Source of the DNA: Haloactinopolyspora alba | GTDB taxonomy: Bacteria > Actinomycetota > Actinomycetes > Jiangellales > Jiangellaceae | Reading direction: 5' to 3' | DNA length: 64,000 nucleotides | Assembly (NCBI RefSeq): GCF_003014555.1 | Contig: NZ_PYGE01000021.1 | Location: 1 to 64,000 of the forward strand | Shown: in pieces, positions 24,598 through 32,188 of the stretch | How positions within the stretch are numbered: the first letter of the stretch is position 1 | Layout of the letters: each line of letters opens with the position of its first letter | Made by a program: the position numbers and the translations under genes | Notes under the pieces: generated by a model | Seen by the model: the letters and a program-made list of their open reading frames with translations, nothing else | Told to the model about the DNA's origin: nothing | Databases searched by the model: none

Positions 24598-25533
24598 TCA
24601 GCAGATCAGGCCGCGCTTGCCACCGGGCCCGTGCCCGACCGGCGCCTCGCCGATCCAGCGTTCGTCCACCGGGGCCGCGGCTAGTTGATACCGCGAGTCC
24701 GACGACAGGCGGAACCGCGCCGAACGGTTGTCCAGGCTCGCGTGCACCAGGTAGATGCTGAAGGTGAGCAGGTCGCCGGCCTCGAACTCGGCCGTGAGCC
24801 AACGCCCGCCCAGCTGCTCGCGCAACCGCACCGGATCGTCGGAGAGGCTGCCGTTCCAGCGCCAGCCGTGCTCCAAGGCGTAGTCCTCGTCGCCGTCGAC
24901 GTTCGAACAGTAGGTGTCGACGTCCCGGCGGACGTAGTCGTCGCGGATCTGCGGCAGCCGGTGCGAGCCCTCCAGCACCATCAGCCCGCCGAGATCGAAT
25001 CCGGCGTCGCCGAGCGGCACCCAGGCGGTGTAGAGATCGTGCGTGCCGCGCCCCATGAAGACGGCGTCCCCGTGCGGCTTGGTGCCGTGCCCGGGGGCCA
25101 CCACCCGCATCCAGGTGTAGTCGAAGTGCCGGACCGGCCCGCCCAGCAACCGCTCGTAGAACTCCACCATCCGGCCCTCGTAGAGCAGGCCGTGCAGCAC
25201 CGGGTTGTCGTGGGCGACGTCCGGCTTGAGGGTGAGGTCGCAGCCGGGCGGCGCGACCGCGAGCTCCGCCGGGTACGACGGGTCGCTGAAGCCCTCGGCG
25301 GCCAGCCGGTCGGTGACGCTGGCCCGCGCCGCACGCACGGCCGGGCGATCCAGGAACCCGGGCAGGAACAGGTAGCCGTCCGCGGCCATGCGCCGGCGCA
25401 GCTCGCCGGTGTCGTCCAGGGCGTCGGTGGACCGGCGCAGCTCGCCGAGATGCGCGGGCGACCGGCTCAGTTGCATGCCCTGCGCGGTCAGCGGCGTCTC
25501 CGTGGACCGTGGTTGACTTTTCACGTCAGGCAT
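24598..25533 (-). CDS. Phytanoyl-CoA dioxygenase family protein (PhyH-like)
   Basis: The 311-residue 2-oxoglutarate/Fe(II) dioxygenase has the iron motif HGD (TKPHGDAVFMGRG) and distal His (SIYLVHASLDNRS), followed by RFRLSSDSRYQL, whose arginine would bind 2-oxoglutarate. Upstream LFLPGFLDRPAVRAAR is typical of PhyH. The substrate is unknown; actinobacterial members often sit in sugar-utilisation clusters. It is divergent from an AraC regulator that probably controls it and lies just before lacI. Confidence 0.85.
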   Translation of the reverse strand: MPDVKSQPRSTETPLTAQGMQLSRSPAHLGELRRSTDALDDTGELRRRMAADGYLFLPGFLDRPAVRAARASVTDRLAAEGFSDPSYPAELAVAPPGCDLTLKPDVAHDNPVLHGLLYEGRMVEFYERLLGGPVRHFDYTWMRVVAPGHGTKPHGDAVFMGRGTHDLYTAWVPLGDAGFDLGGLMVLEGSHRLPQIRDDYVRRDVDTYCSNVDGDEDYALEHGWRWNGSLSDDPVRLREQLGGRWLTAEFEAGDLLTFSIYLVHASLDNRSARFRLSSDSRYQLAAAPVDERWIGEAPVGHGPGGKRGLIC

Positions 25534-25542
25534 ATGGTCAGT

Positions 25543-25560
25543 ATGTCGCTACGGTGACAT
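25543..25560. promoter_or_regulatory. Inverted repeat in the PhyH/AraC divergent region
   Basis: ATGTC at 25543-25547 and GACAT at 25556-25560 form a 5-bp inverted repeat with 8-base spacing, close to the PhyH start (25533). It is the only symmetric element seen in this 87-bp divergent promoter region and is a weak candidate for AraC binding. Confidence 0.25.
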
Positions 25561-25620
25561 GCGGCGACAGGACGAACTCGTCTCGTTCTTGCACTTTTGC
25601 GACCCTGGAGCGTGGTTTCA

Positions 25621-26460
25621 GTGCCCACCGACGGCGACTCACCGCGGCCGTGGGCGCGCTACCTGACACCCACGGCGGTCCACCAGCGGCTTGGGCTGAC
25701 GTGTCTCTGCGCCGGTCGCCAGTCCGGACCGGCGCACTGCCCGCCACGCGTCCTGGACAGCCATGCCGCCGTGCTCGTCCTGTCCGGTCCGGGCCGGCTC
25801 GAGTGCGGCAGGCCGGGCACGACGTACGAGCTCACGCCGCCGACGCTGTTCTGGCTGTTCCCCGGTGAGCCACACACCTACGGGCCGAGCCGCGGTGGCT
25901 GGCACGAGGTGTGGACGTTGTTCGACGGTTCCGCCGTCGCCGCCTACGAGGAGCTGGGCTACCTGTCGCGGACCGAGCCCGTGCTCCGCCTCGACGACTC
26001 GACGGCCGTCCGGCACACCATGGACCGGCTGCTCGAGGCCTGCCACGGACACCGGCCAGGAGTCGAGGTGACGGCGGCACATCTCGTCCACGAGCTGATC
26101 CTCACCGCCCACCACTCGCGCCGTGACCCCGGCGGCGCGACCGACGACGCCGTCATGGCCACCCTGCGCGAGCACGCGTGCACGGCGGTGTCCGTCGGCG
26201 AGATCGCCGCGCGCCTCGGACTGTCGCTCAGCGCCCTGCGCAGGGTGGTGCACCGAGCCGGCGGCTGCAGCCCCAAGGGCTACATCGTGCAGGTCCGGCT
26301 CAACCACGCCAAGGCGCTGCTCGCCGGATCGGAGCTGACCGTCGCGGAGATCGCGCGCGAGGTCGGCCACCACGACCCCGCGTACTTCACCCGGACGTTC
26401 ACCCGGCACACCGGGATGCCTCCGGGCGAGTTCCGCAGGCAGCAGCGTCGGGTGCACTGA
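25621..26460 (+). CDS. AraC-family transcriptional regulator
   Basis: The 279-residue protein has an N-terminal cupin-like sensor (RLECGRPGTTYELTPPTLFWLFPGEPH segment) and a C-terminal double HTH from about residue 180. Its motifs are VGEIAARLGLSLSALRRVV, RLNHAKALLAGSELTVAEIA and the signature HHDPAYFTRTFTRHTGMPPG. Regulators with this architecture control sugar genes, and the divergent PhyH gene is the obvious target. A GTG at 25621 with GGAG about 11 bases upstream is used; a TTG at 25597 is a longer alternative. Confidence 0.9.
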   Translation: MPTDGDSPRPWARYLTPTAVHQRLGLTCLCAGRQSGPAHCPPRVLDSHAAVLVLSGPGRLECGRPGTTYELTPPTLFWLFPGEPHTYGPSRGGWHEVWTLFDGSAVAAYEELGYLSRTEPVLRLDDSTAVRHTMDRLLEACHGHRPGVEVTAAHLVHELILTAHHSRRDPGGATDDAVMATLREHACTAVSVGEIAARLGLSLSALRRVVHRAGGCSPKGYIVQVRLNHAKALLAGSELTVAEIAREVGHHDPAYFTRTFTRHTGMPPGEFRRQQRRVH

Positions 26461-26494
26461 GCTGATCGTCCTCGGCCCCGGCCGCCGGCACCTT

Positions 26495-26555
26495 GTTGCC
26501 TGTGCGTCGCGGATGGACCGCGTCGAGAGCCCCGCATCCGGAACGCACAGGCAAC
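26495..26555. terminator. Long two-part hairpin between convergent genes
   Basis: GTTGCCTGTGCGT at 26495-26507 pairs perfectly with 26543-26555. Inside, CGGATG (26510-26515) pairs with CATCCG (26535-26540) after a 2-by-2 internal loop, leaving a 19-base apical loop. The right arm ends exactly at the TetR stop codon. It probably terminates both convergent transcripts. Confidence 0.6.
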
Positions 26556-27241
26556 TAGCGTCTGACGTCGTCCACCTCATCTGCCGGTGTCCAGCGTTCC
26601 GTGAGAAGTTCACGACCCGGCGGATGTCCGGGTAGCGGCTGCGAAGCGGTGGCGCGGAGCCCGTCCAGCGCGATGGCGGTGATCCGCGTCCGGGCGTTCC
26701 ACGCGACGTCGAGCAGGTCGGTCCTCCCCTGCTTCCTGAGCTGATCCAGCAACGGTGACGTGGCGAGCTGCTCGATCAGCAGGTCCAGGTCGACCTGGGT
26801 GACGTCGGCCCGCAGAGCACCCGCCGCTCGGGCGCGCTCGACCAGCGTCGCGACGGCGTCGTCCGCACGCTCGTTCTTGTCGGCCATCTCGTCGGTGACG
26901 GTGATCGTCCCGGCGATCGGGCCCAGTGAGCCGGCGCCGAGCCCGATCGCGGCCGTGACGTAGTGCACGAGACCTTCCCACGGGTCGTCGATGGCGAGCC
27001 CTTCCGTGGCGGCACGGTGGTAGCCGTCCAGCGCGATGACGCTCAGGCGCTGGAAGAGCTCCTCCTTGGTCCGGTAGCGGCGGTACAGGCTGCCGATGCC
27101 GACCCCCGCACGCTTGGCGATCGCGGCGACCGACGCGTGTTCGCCATCGGCCCCGATCACCTCGCGTGCGGCCTCGAGCAGCGCACGGTCGTTGCGTTCG
27201 GCCTCGGCCTGCCGGGGAGCGCGCCGCGTGTCCTTCGCCAT
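26555..27241 (-). CDS. TetR-family repressor
   Basis: The 228-residue protein has an N-terminal TetR HTH (LEAAREVIGADGEHASVAAIA, then AGVGIGSLYRRYRTKEELF) and an all-helical ligand-binding domain. Two identical palindromic operators occupy the divergent region before the SnoaL-like gene at 27335, so it probably represses both itself and that gene. The inducer is unknown. Confidence 0.92.
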   Translation of the reverse strand: MAKDTRRAPRQAEAERNDRALLEAAREVIGADGEHASVAAIAKRAGVGIGSLYRRYRTKEELFQRLSVIALDGYHRAATEGLAIDDPWEGLVHYVTAAIGLGAGSLGPIAGTITVTDEMADKNERADDAVATLVERARAAGALRADVTQVDLDLLIEQLATSPLLDQLRKQGRTDLLDVAWNARTRITAIALDGLRATASQPLPGHPPGRELLTERWTPADEVDDVRR

Positions 27242-27261
27242 TCCGGCCAGCCTACCCCTTG

Positions 27262-27313
27262 CGGAGCGAATCGCTCCGGACCTATCGTGATGCTAACGGA
27301 GCGATTCGCTCCG
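27262..27313. promoter_or_regulatory. Two palindromic TetR operators in the divergent promoter
   Basis: CGGAGCGAATCGCTCCG at 27262-27278 and CGGAGCGATTCGCTCCG at 27297-27313 are exact reverse complements of each other. Each is a perfect palindrome around one central base. Centre spacing is 35 bases. The second ends 22 bases before the SnoaL-like start. Such paired sites are typical for TetR autoregulation. Confidence 0.75.
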
Positions 27314-27334
27314 CTTCAAGACGAAGGAGAGATC

Positions 27335-27778
27335 ATGGGCGCGAACCACGCCACCACGCGCGACGACGACCGGGCCGCGATCCGGCAGGTCGTCGCGGAG
27401 GCGGAGAAACACCAGAACGACCTCGAGGCGTTCCTCGCCCTGCACACCGCCGACGCGATGATCGTCAACATCGCGGGGCGCCGGGTGCTCGGCCGGGACG
27501 ACATCCGCGTGGCGATGGCGGCAGCGCTCGACTCGCCGCTGGCCAGCGTGTTCACCACCACCGAGATCGTGGACATCCGGTTCGCGAGCGCCGACGTCGC
27601 CATCGTCAGCGCCATCAAGCACGTGTCGGACGAGCGCGGCGGCTCATCGAAAGCCGGATCCGGCGAGGGACTTCCCGCCACGGGCAGTCTCACCTACGTC
27701 CTGGCGAGAGAGCACGACGCGTGGCGGATCGCTTCCGCCCAAACCACACCCATCGTCCAGGCAGACGCCGACCACTGA
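27335..27778 (+). CDS. SnoaL-like / SgcJ-EcaC family protein
   Basis: The 147-residue protein shows the NTF2-like cone fold of the SgcJ/EcaC group: DRAAIRQVVAEAEKHQNDLE, FLALHTADAMIVNIAGRRVL, GRDDIRVAMAAALDSPLA and a final DAWRIASAQTTPI. Family roles include small-molecule oxidoreductase or isomerase partners and DUF4440-type proteins, so function cannot be named. GAAGGAGAG precedes the ATG at 27335. It lies under the TetR operator pair. Confidence 0.8.
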   Translation: MGANHATTRDDDRAAIRQVVAEAEKHQNDLEAFLALHTADAMIVNIAGRRVLGRDDIRVAMAAALDSPLASVFTTTEIVDIRFASADVAIVSAIKHVSDERGGSSKAGSGEGLPATGSLTYVLAREHDAWRIASAQTTPIVQADADH

Positions 27779-27798
27779 TCCGTTGTCGCGGCTCCCCG

Positions 27799-28644
27799 CT
27801 AGCCCGCCGTCGTGGCGAGTGTCTGGGTGCCGAGAACCGTCAGCATGGCGAGGCGTTCGGCGTCCGCGGTGTCCGGCTCGGCCGTGTAGACCATGATGCG
27901 CAGGTCGCTGCCGGCCACCGTCAGAACGTCGCAGTCCAGGGTCAGCGGCCCCACCTGCGGATGCTCGACGGTCTTGCGCGCCGACTCGTGGTGGCCGACG
28001 GCGCCTGCGTCCCACAGTTCGGCGAACCGGGCACTGTTGGCGTACAACTCCGCGACAAGTGCCCGCAGCCGCGAGTCCGCCGGATAACGGGCGGCTGCAC
28101 TCCGCAGATCGCAGACCAGGGCAGCCTCGAACGCGCGCCGCGACTCCGGCGTGTGCCGGACCCGGCTGCCCCGGCCGAGCAGGTTGCGCCACACGGCGTT
28201 GCGGTCGTTGCCGCGCAGACCGGTGGGGTCACCCATCAACGCAGCGTACGGCTGGTTGGCGACAACCAGGGTCCAGGACGCGTCGTAGACCGCGACGGGC
28301 GTCCCGCTCAGCCGGTCCAGCAGCCGTTCGACGCTCGGGGTGACGTGGGTGGGCACCGTCTCGGCTCCCGGCGCCGCCAGCCCGGCCAGCTCGAACAGGT
28401 GCGCACGTTCGGCCGGCGACACCCGCAGCGCCCGGGCCAGGGATTCGACGACCTGTGCGGACGGGTGCGCGGCGCGGCCCTGCTCGAGACGGGTGACGTA
28501 GTCGACGGAGACCCCGGCCAGCATGGCCAGCTCCTCGCGGCGCAACCCGGCTGCTCGCCGCCGGCCGCCTTCGAGCAGCCCCGCGGCATCCGGCGCGATC
28601 CGGTCACGCCAGCGCCGCACCGCCCGCCCGAACTCCGTCGCCAT
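27799..28644 (-). CDS. Helix-turn-helix regulator with MmyB-like ligand-binding domain (copy 2)
   Basis: The 281-residue protein has an XRE HTH (GRAVRRWRDRIAP, AAGLRREELAMLAGVS, VDYVTRLEQGRAAHPS) and an MmyB-like C-terminal domain (TPVAVYDASWTLVVANQPY, RTVEHPQVGPLTLDCDVL-like end). The ATG at 28644 is chosen since longer readings run antisense to the divergent short-chain dehydrogenase. That SDR gene starts 102 bases away and is the likely target. It is a paralogue of the regulators at 13457-14311 and 32189-33037. Confidence 0.87.
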   Translation of the reverse strand: MATEFGRAVRRWRDRIAPDAAGLLEGGRRRAAGLRREELAMLAGVSVDYVTRLEQGRAAHPSAQVVESLARALRVSPAERAHLFELAGLAAPGAETVPTHVTPSVERLLDRLSGTPVAVYDASWTLVVANQPYAALMGDPTGLRGNDRNAVWRNLLGRGSRVRHTPESRRAFEAALVCDLRSAAARYPADSRLRALVAELYANSARFAELWDAGAVGHHESARKTVEHPQVGPLTLDCDVLTVAGSDLRIMVYTAEPDTADAERLAMLTVLGTQTLATTAG

Positions 28645-28689
28645 ACCTCCAGTGTGCACGCCGACCTGCGGGCTCAGCCTGGTACCGGC

Positions 28690-28709
28690 GGTCCCAGGAA
28701 GACGGGACC
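28690..28709. promoter_or_regulatory. Inverted repeat in the MmyB-regulator/SDR divergent region
   Basis: GGTCCC at 28690-28695 and GGGACC at 28704-28709 are perfect 6-bp arms around 8 bases, located 37 bases upstream of the SDR start. This is the most symmetric element in the 102-bp region and a candidate operator for the divergent regulator. Confidence 0.35.
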
Positions 28710-28746
28710 ACTGGCCGGCCACGCCGCCCGGGCGGACCGTGGAGGC

Positions 28747-29454
28747 ATGACAACGACACTGATCACCGGAGCGAACAAGGGGCTGGGCTTCGAGACCGCC
28801 CGCCGGCTCGTCGCCGCGGGCCACACCGTCTACGTCGGCAGCCGGGACGATGCTCGCGGACGCCGGGCCGCTCAGCAGCTGGGCGCGAGGCACGTCCGCA
28901 TCGACGTGACCGACGACGCCAGCGTCGCCGCGGCAGCGACGGCGGTGGAGGCCGACGGCGGGCTGGACGTGCTGGTCAACAACGCCGGCGTCGAAGGCAG
29001 GGATGCCGGCAACAACGTCGTCGGCCCCGCGGACGTGACCGCCGAGCAGATGCGGGCGCTGTTCGAAACGAACGTGTTCGGCGTCGTGCGCGTCACCGGC
29101 ACGTTCCTGCCGCTGCTGCAGCGTTCCGCCAACCCGGTCGTGGTCAACCTCAGCAGCGGACTGGCCTCCCTGACCCGCCTCACCACCACGGGCACCCCGG
29201 CGTACGGCTACACCGGCGTCGCCTACCCGGCGTCGAAGGCCGCGGTCAACACGATCACCGTGCAGTACGCCAAGGCCTTCCCGGACATGCGGATCAACGC
29301 GGTCGAGCCCGGGTTCACCAAGACCGACCTGAACGGGAACACCGGCATCCAGACCGTCGAAGAGGGCGCCGAGATCATCGTCCGGATGGCTCAGGTGGGC
29401 TCCGACGGCCCGACCGGAGCCTACGTCGACGCTTCGGGTCCTCTCCCCTGGTGA
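28747..29454 (+). CDS. Short-chain dehydrogenase/reductase
   Basis: The 235-residue SDR has the nucleotide-binding TGANKGLG motif, DVTDDAS adenine-ring region, NNAG motif, active-site serine (VNLSSGLAS) and YPASK catalytic Tyr/Lys. The C-terminal FTKTDLNGN and PTGAYVDASG are common in NADP-dependent carbonyl reductases acting on small aldehydes or quinones. It is divergent from an MmyB-type regulator that probably senses a substrate. Confidence 0.92.
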   Translation: MTTTLITGANKGLGFETARRLVAAGHTVYVGSRDDARGRRAAQQLGARHVRIDVTDDASVAAAATAVEADGGLDVLVNNAGVEGRDAGNNVVGPADVTAEQMRALFETNVFGVVRVTGTFLPLLQRSANPVVVNLSSGLASLTRLTTTGTPAYGYTGVAYPASKAAVNTITVQYAKAFPDMRINAVEPGFTKTDLNGNTGIQTVEEGAEIIVRMAQVGSDGPTGAYVDASGPLPW

Positions 29455-29476
29455 GCGCGGCACGCCCGGCGTCGGA

Positions 29477-30052
29477 TCACGCCTGCGCCGAGGTCCGCCA
29501 CGCTGGGTCACGGCCGATGAAGCCCATCAACCTGTCCTGCGCGGAGGCTTCGTCGGCGACGGGCACGGCGGGACCGAACTGCCCGCTGTCACGCAGCATC
29601 TGCTCCATCGGTTTCATGGCCGCCAGCGCGGACCTGCAGCGCTCCTCGCCCAGGTCGGGCTCGCGGCCGAGCGCCTCGGCGAGGTCCCAGGAGTGCATCC
29701 AGACGTCGTCGGTGTAGAACGCGTCGATCGCCACGTCCACCGGCTTGTCGCCGGTGTGCGGGTTGCTGAGCACCCGCCCGGCGGGATCGTCGAGGACGGC
29801 CTGGATGTCGGCGACGTGCTGCTTCCAGGCGGCGACCGGGTCGGCCCCGACGTCCAGCGCCGGAAGCTCGATCCCGGCGCCGGTCAGGAAGCCGCGGGAC
29901 CACTCGACAAGATGCTTCACGACGTCGAGCGCCGTCCACCCCTCGACCGGGCTGGGTCGCGCCCAGTCGCCGGCCGAGGCCGACTCGACGAGCCCGGTGA
30001 ACCGGGCGGCGTCGTACGCGTGCCGCCCGGCCGGGCTCTGGGGTGCCGCCAT
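29477..30052 (-). CDS. TIGR03086-family / mycothiol-dependent maleylpyruvate isomerase-like (DinB fold) protein
   Basis: The 191-residue protein contains the DinB-like helical pattern of TIGR03086: WARPSPVEGWTALDVVKHLV, DKPVDVAIDAFYTDDVWMHS and WDLAEALGREPDL. Conserved His residues (VKHLVEW, WMHSWD) would bind a divalent metal. Related enzymes use mycothiol. It forms the end of an ArsR-SRPBCC-TIGR03086 operon; its ATG overlaps the SRPBCC stop by one base. The function in vivo is not known. Confidence 0.82.
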   Translation of the reverse strand: MAAPQSPAGRHAYDAARFTGLVESASAGDWARPSPVEGWTALDVVKHLVEWSRGFLTGAGIELPALDVGADPVAAWKQHVADIQAVLDDPAGRVLSNPHTGDKPVDVAIDAFYTDDVWMHSWDLAEALGREPDLGEERCRSALAAMKPMEQMLRDSGQFGPAVPVADEASAQDRLMGFIGRDPAWRTSAQA

Positions 30053-30537
30053 CAGCGCGGGTCCTTCGCGAGCAGTTCGTCGAGCTTCTCGTAGCCCTCG
30101 TTGACCCCGGTGTCCATGCCGCTGGACAGGATGCCGTCGCGGGTCTGGAAGTCCTCGACCACGCTCAGCACCCGAAGCCGCGTGCCTCCGCCGTCGAGCT
30201 GCTCGAACGTCAACGTCTCCAGCGAGACTCCGTCGGGCACGCCTTCGTAGGTGAACGTCCACACGATCCGTTCGTTCGCGCGCACCTCGTGGAAACTGCC
30301 GTAGAAGGAGGCGATCTGTTCGCCGTCACGGTCGTTGGCGAAGGCCCACTCGCCACCCGTGCGGGCGTCCCACCTGGTGATCCTCGTGGTCATCGAATGC
30401 GGACCGACCCAACGCGCGTAGAGCTCGGGGTCGACGTGGGCGCGGAACACCTGCTCGGGCGCCGCGTCGAACTCGCGGATGATCTCGATGGTCGGGACCT
30501 TCTCGTCGGCCACGATCCGGGTCTCGTGCTTGGCCAT
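30052..30537 (-). CDS. SRPBCC / AHSA1-like START-domain protein
   Basis: The 161-residue protein has the Aha1/CalC-type START fold: IEIIREFDAAPEQVFRAHVD, ELYARWVGPHSM, GSFHEVRANERIVWTFTYEG and SSGMDTGVNEGYEKLDELL. These small hydrophobic-cavity proteins are frequently partners of an adjacent ArsR regulator. The ATG at 30537, with GAGGGAGGA upstream, is used. The arsR stop lies 26 bases upstream. Confidence 0.87.
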   Translation of the reverse strand: MAKHETRIVADEKVPTIEIIREFDAAPEQVFRAHVDPELYARWVGPHSMTTRITRWDARTGGEWAFANDRDGEQIASFYGSFHEVRANERIVWTFTYEGVPDGVSLETLTFEQLDGGGTRLRVLSVVEDFQTRDGILSSGMDTGVNEGYEKLDELLAKDPR

Positions 30538-30563
30538 GGTGCGTCCTCCCTCTGGGTGTCGTC

Positions 30564-30929
30564 TCAAGAAGTCTGGTCTTCGGACGTGTCACCTTCGGAC
30601 ACGGCCATCCGATCCAGAACGGCGTCGAGGCGTTGGTAGCGCTGCTCAGCCTCGCGGCGGTAGCGCTCGATCCATTTCGTCATCAGGTCGAACACCTCCG
30701 CATCGAGGTGGACCGGCCGGCGCTGAGCCTCCTTGCTGCGGACCACCAGCCCGGCCTCCTCGAGCACTTTCACGTGCTTGGAGACGGCCTGGAGGCTCAT
30801 GCCGTACGGCTGTGCCAACTCGCCCACGGTCGCGTCCGCGCCCGCCAGCCGGGCCACCAGATCGCGCCGGGTCGGATCGGCCAGTGCCGCGAACGCCCGG
30901 TTGAGCTGCTCCGTTACCTCGTCCACCAT
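30564..30929 (-). CDS. ArsR-family transcriptional repressor
   Basis: The 121-residue winged-helix protein reads LNRAFAALADPTRRDLVARL, TVGELAQPYGMSLQAVSKHV and KVLEEAGLVVRSKEAQRRP. No CxC metal-binding site of the ArsR/SmtB metal sensors is seen, so it belongs to the non-metal group usually paired with SRPBCC and DinB-like genes. Two 6-4-6 palindromes upstream are likely autoregulatory operators. Confidence 0.92.
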   Translation of the reverse strand: MVDEVTEQLNRAFAALADPTRRDLVARLAGADATVGELAQPYGMSLQAVSKHVKVLEEAGLVVRSKEAQRRPVHLDAEVFDLMTKWIERYRREAEQRYQRLDAVLDRMAVSEGDTSEDQTS

Positions 30930-30935
30930 CGTTCC

Positions 30936-30998
30936 TCAACTTGTTGGTTGAATACGACCTTAGAGCGAGTCCCCAGTCATTGTCAACCGTCTGGTTGA
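30936..30998 (-). promoter_or_regulatory. Two TCAACC-N4-GGTTGA operators upstream of arsR
   Basis: TCAACC-gtct-GGTTGA at 30983-30998 is a perfect palindrome. A second copy at 30936-30951 (TCAACT-tgtt-GGTTGA) has one mismatch and lies just before the arsR start at 30929. Equal spacing in both supports one protein binding both sites. Confidence 0.65.
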
Positions 30999-31061
30999 TA
31001 ACGCTGCGGAGGCATCGGCCGGGCCGCTGCGCCCGGCACGAGCGGTGCAGGTGGATCGCGG

Positions 31062-31295
31062 TCAGCGCTGGGCGTCTCCTGGCGGCTGGCCGTCTGCCTG
31101 CAGCATGGCGAGGGTGAGGACGTTGTCGCCGATCCCCCAGCCTCCGTCGGCGACCTCTTCGACGAGGACCATCGTGGTCGGCCGGGCTCGTTCTCCGTAG
31201 ATCTCGGCGTAGAGGTCGGTCGTGCGGTGGACGATCCGTGCTTTCTGTTCGGCGGTCAGGGAACCGGCCGGGACTTTGAAGTTGGCGAAGGGCAT
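31062..31295 (-). CDS. Tautomerase-family (4-oxalocrotonate tautomerase-like) protein
   Basis: The 77-residue protein begins MPFANFKVPAGSLTAEQKAR, giving the N-terminal proline that acts as catalytic base in 4-OT enzymes. The length and central TTDLYAEIYGERARPTTMVL with an arginine fit the family. The final VLTLAMLQADGQ is typical of actinobacterial paralogues. The substrate is unknown. It follows the SDR at 31328-32065 by 32 bases, forming a two-gene operon. Confidence 0.85.
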   Translation of the reverse strand: MPFANFKVPAGSLTAEQKARIVHRTTDLYAEIYGERARPTTMVLVEEVADGGWGIGDNVLTLAMLQADGQPPGDAQR

Positions 31296-31327
31296 GATGA
31301 GGACTCCTTTGCGGTCGACGGTTGCCG

Positions 31328-32065
31328 TCAGACGATGCCGCCGTTGGCGCGGACGACCTGCCCGTTGACCCAGTGGCCCTGCTCACTGGCGAGAAAGGCC
31401 GCCACGCCCGCGATGTCGGCGGGCGTGCCCAGACGTTCGAGCGAGGGCTGGGCGGCGAGGCGGGCGACGGTCTCCTCGTCCTTGCCGTCGAGGAAGAGGT
31501 CCGTGGCGGTCGGGCCGGGCGCGATGGCGTTGACGGTGACGTCCCTGCCGCGCAACTCGCGGGCGAGGATCATGGTCAGCGCCTCGACCGCCCCCTTGCT
31601 CGCGCTGTACGCCCCGTAGCTGGGCAGGGCGAGGCCCACGACGGACGTGGAGAACGTGATCAGCGTGCCGCCGGAGCGCAGCCTGCGCGCGGCCTGCTGT
31701 GCGACGACGAACGTGCCGCGGATGTTGGTCCGGTGCAGGTCGTCGAGGTCGGCGAGGTCGAGGTCGGCCACGGTGGACAGCACCATCCTGCCCGCGGCAT
31801 GGGCGACCACGTCGACACCCCCGAAGGCCGTCTCGGCGGCGTCGAACAGCGCGGCGACGTCGTGCTCGTCCGCCACGTCAGCCCGGACGGCGACGGCGCG
31901 CCCGCCCGCCGCTTCCACGGTCCGGACGACGTCCTCGGCGAGGTCCTTGCGTCCGGCGTAGCCGACGGCGACGGCGTGCCCCTCGGCGGCGAGCCTGATC
32001 GCCACTTCCCGCCCGATGCCGCGCGATGCGCCGGTCACGATGGCGGCCCTGGTGTGCTCGGTCAT
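31328..32065 (-). CDS. Short-chain dehydrogenase/reductase
   Basis: The 245-residue classical SDR contains VTGASRGIG, HAAG in place of NNAG, STSVVG with catalytic serine, YSASK and NAIAPGPTATDLF. The end EQGHWVNGQVVRANGG matches FabG-like enzymes. It is divergent from the third MmyB-type regulator, with an 11-bp perfect palindrome between, and is followed by a tautomerase gene. The ATG at 32065 is used because longer frames overlap the regulator. Confidence 0.92.
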   Translation of the reverse strand: MTEHTRAAIVTGASRGIGREVAIRLAAEGHAVAVGYAGRKDLAEDVVRTVEAAGGRAVAVRADVADEHDVAALFDAAETAFGGVDVVAHAAGRMVLSTVADLDLADLDDLHRTNIRGTFVVAQQAARRLRSGGTLITFSTSVVGLALPSYGAYSASKGAVEALTMILARELRGRDVTVNAIAPGPTATDLFLDGKDEETVARLAAQPSLERLGTPADIAGVAAFLASEQGHWVNGQVVRANGGIV

Positions 32066-32131
32066 GTCTGCTCCGTTCACTCGGTGACGGCTCCACCATG
32101 AACCGGTTCGGTCAGGGCAACCAGGCGCCGT

Positions 32132-32160
32132 TGACCCAGGGGTTGTCATCCCCTGGGTCA
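32132..32160. promoter_or_regulatory. Perfect 11-bp inverted repeat between SDR and MmyB-type regulator
   Basis: TGACCCAGGGG at 32132-32142 is the exact complement of 32150-32160, with loop TTGTCAT. It lies 28 bases before the regulator GTG. A TTGACC overlapping its left arm and CATACT at 32177-32182 could belong to the plus-strand promoter. A copy of GGGCAACC is at 32115-32122. Probable operator of the divergent pair. Confidence 0.6.
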
Positions 32161-32188
32161 CGCCCGGCTGCCGGCGCATACTGGTCCG

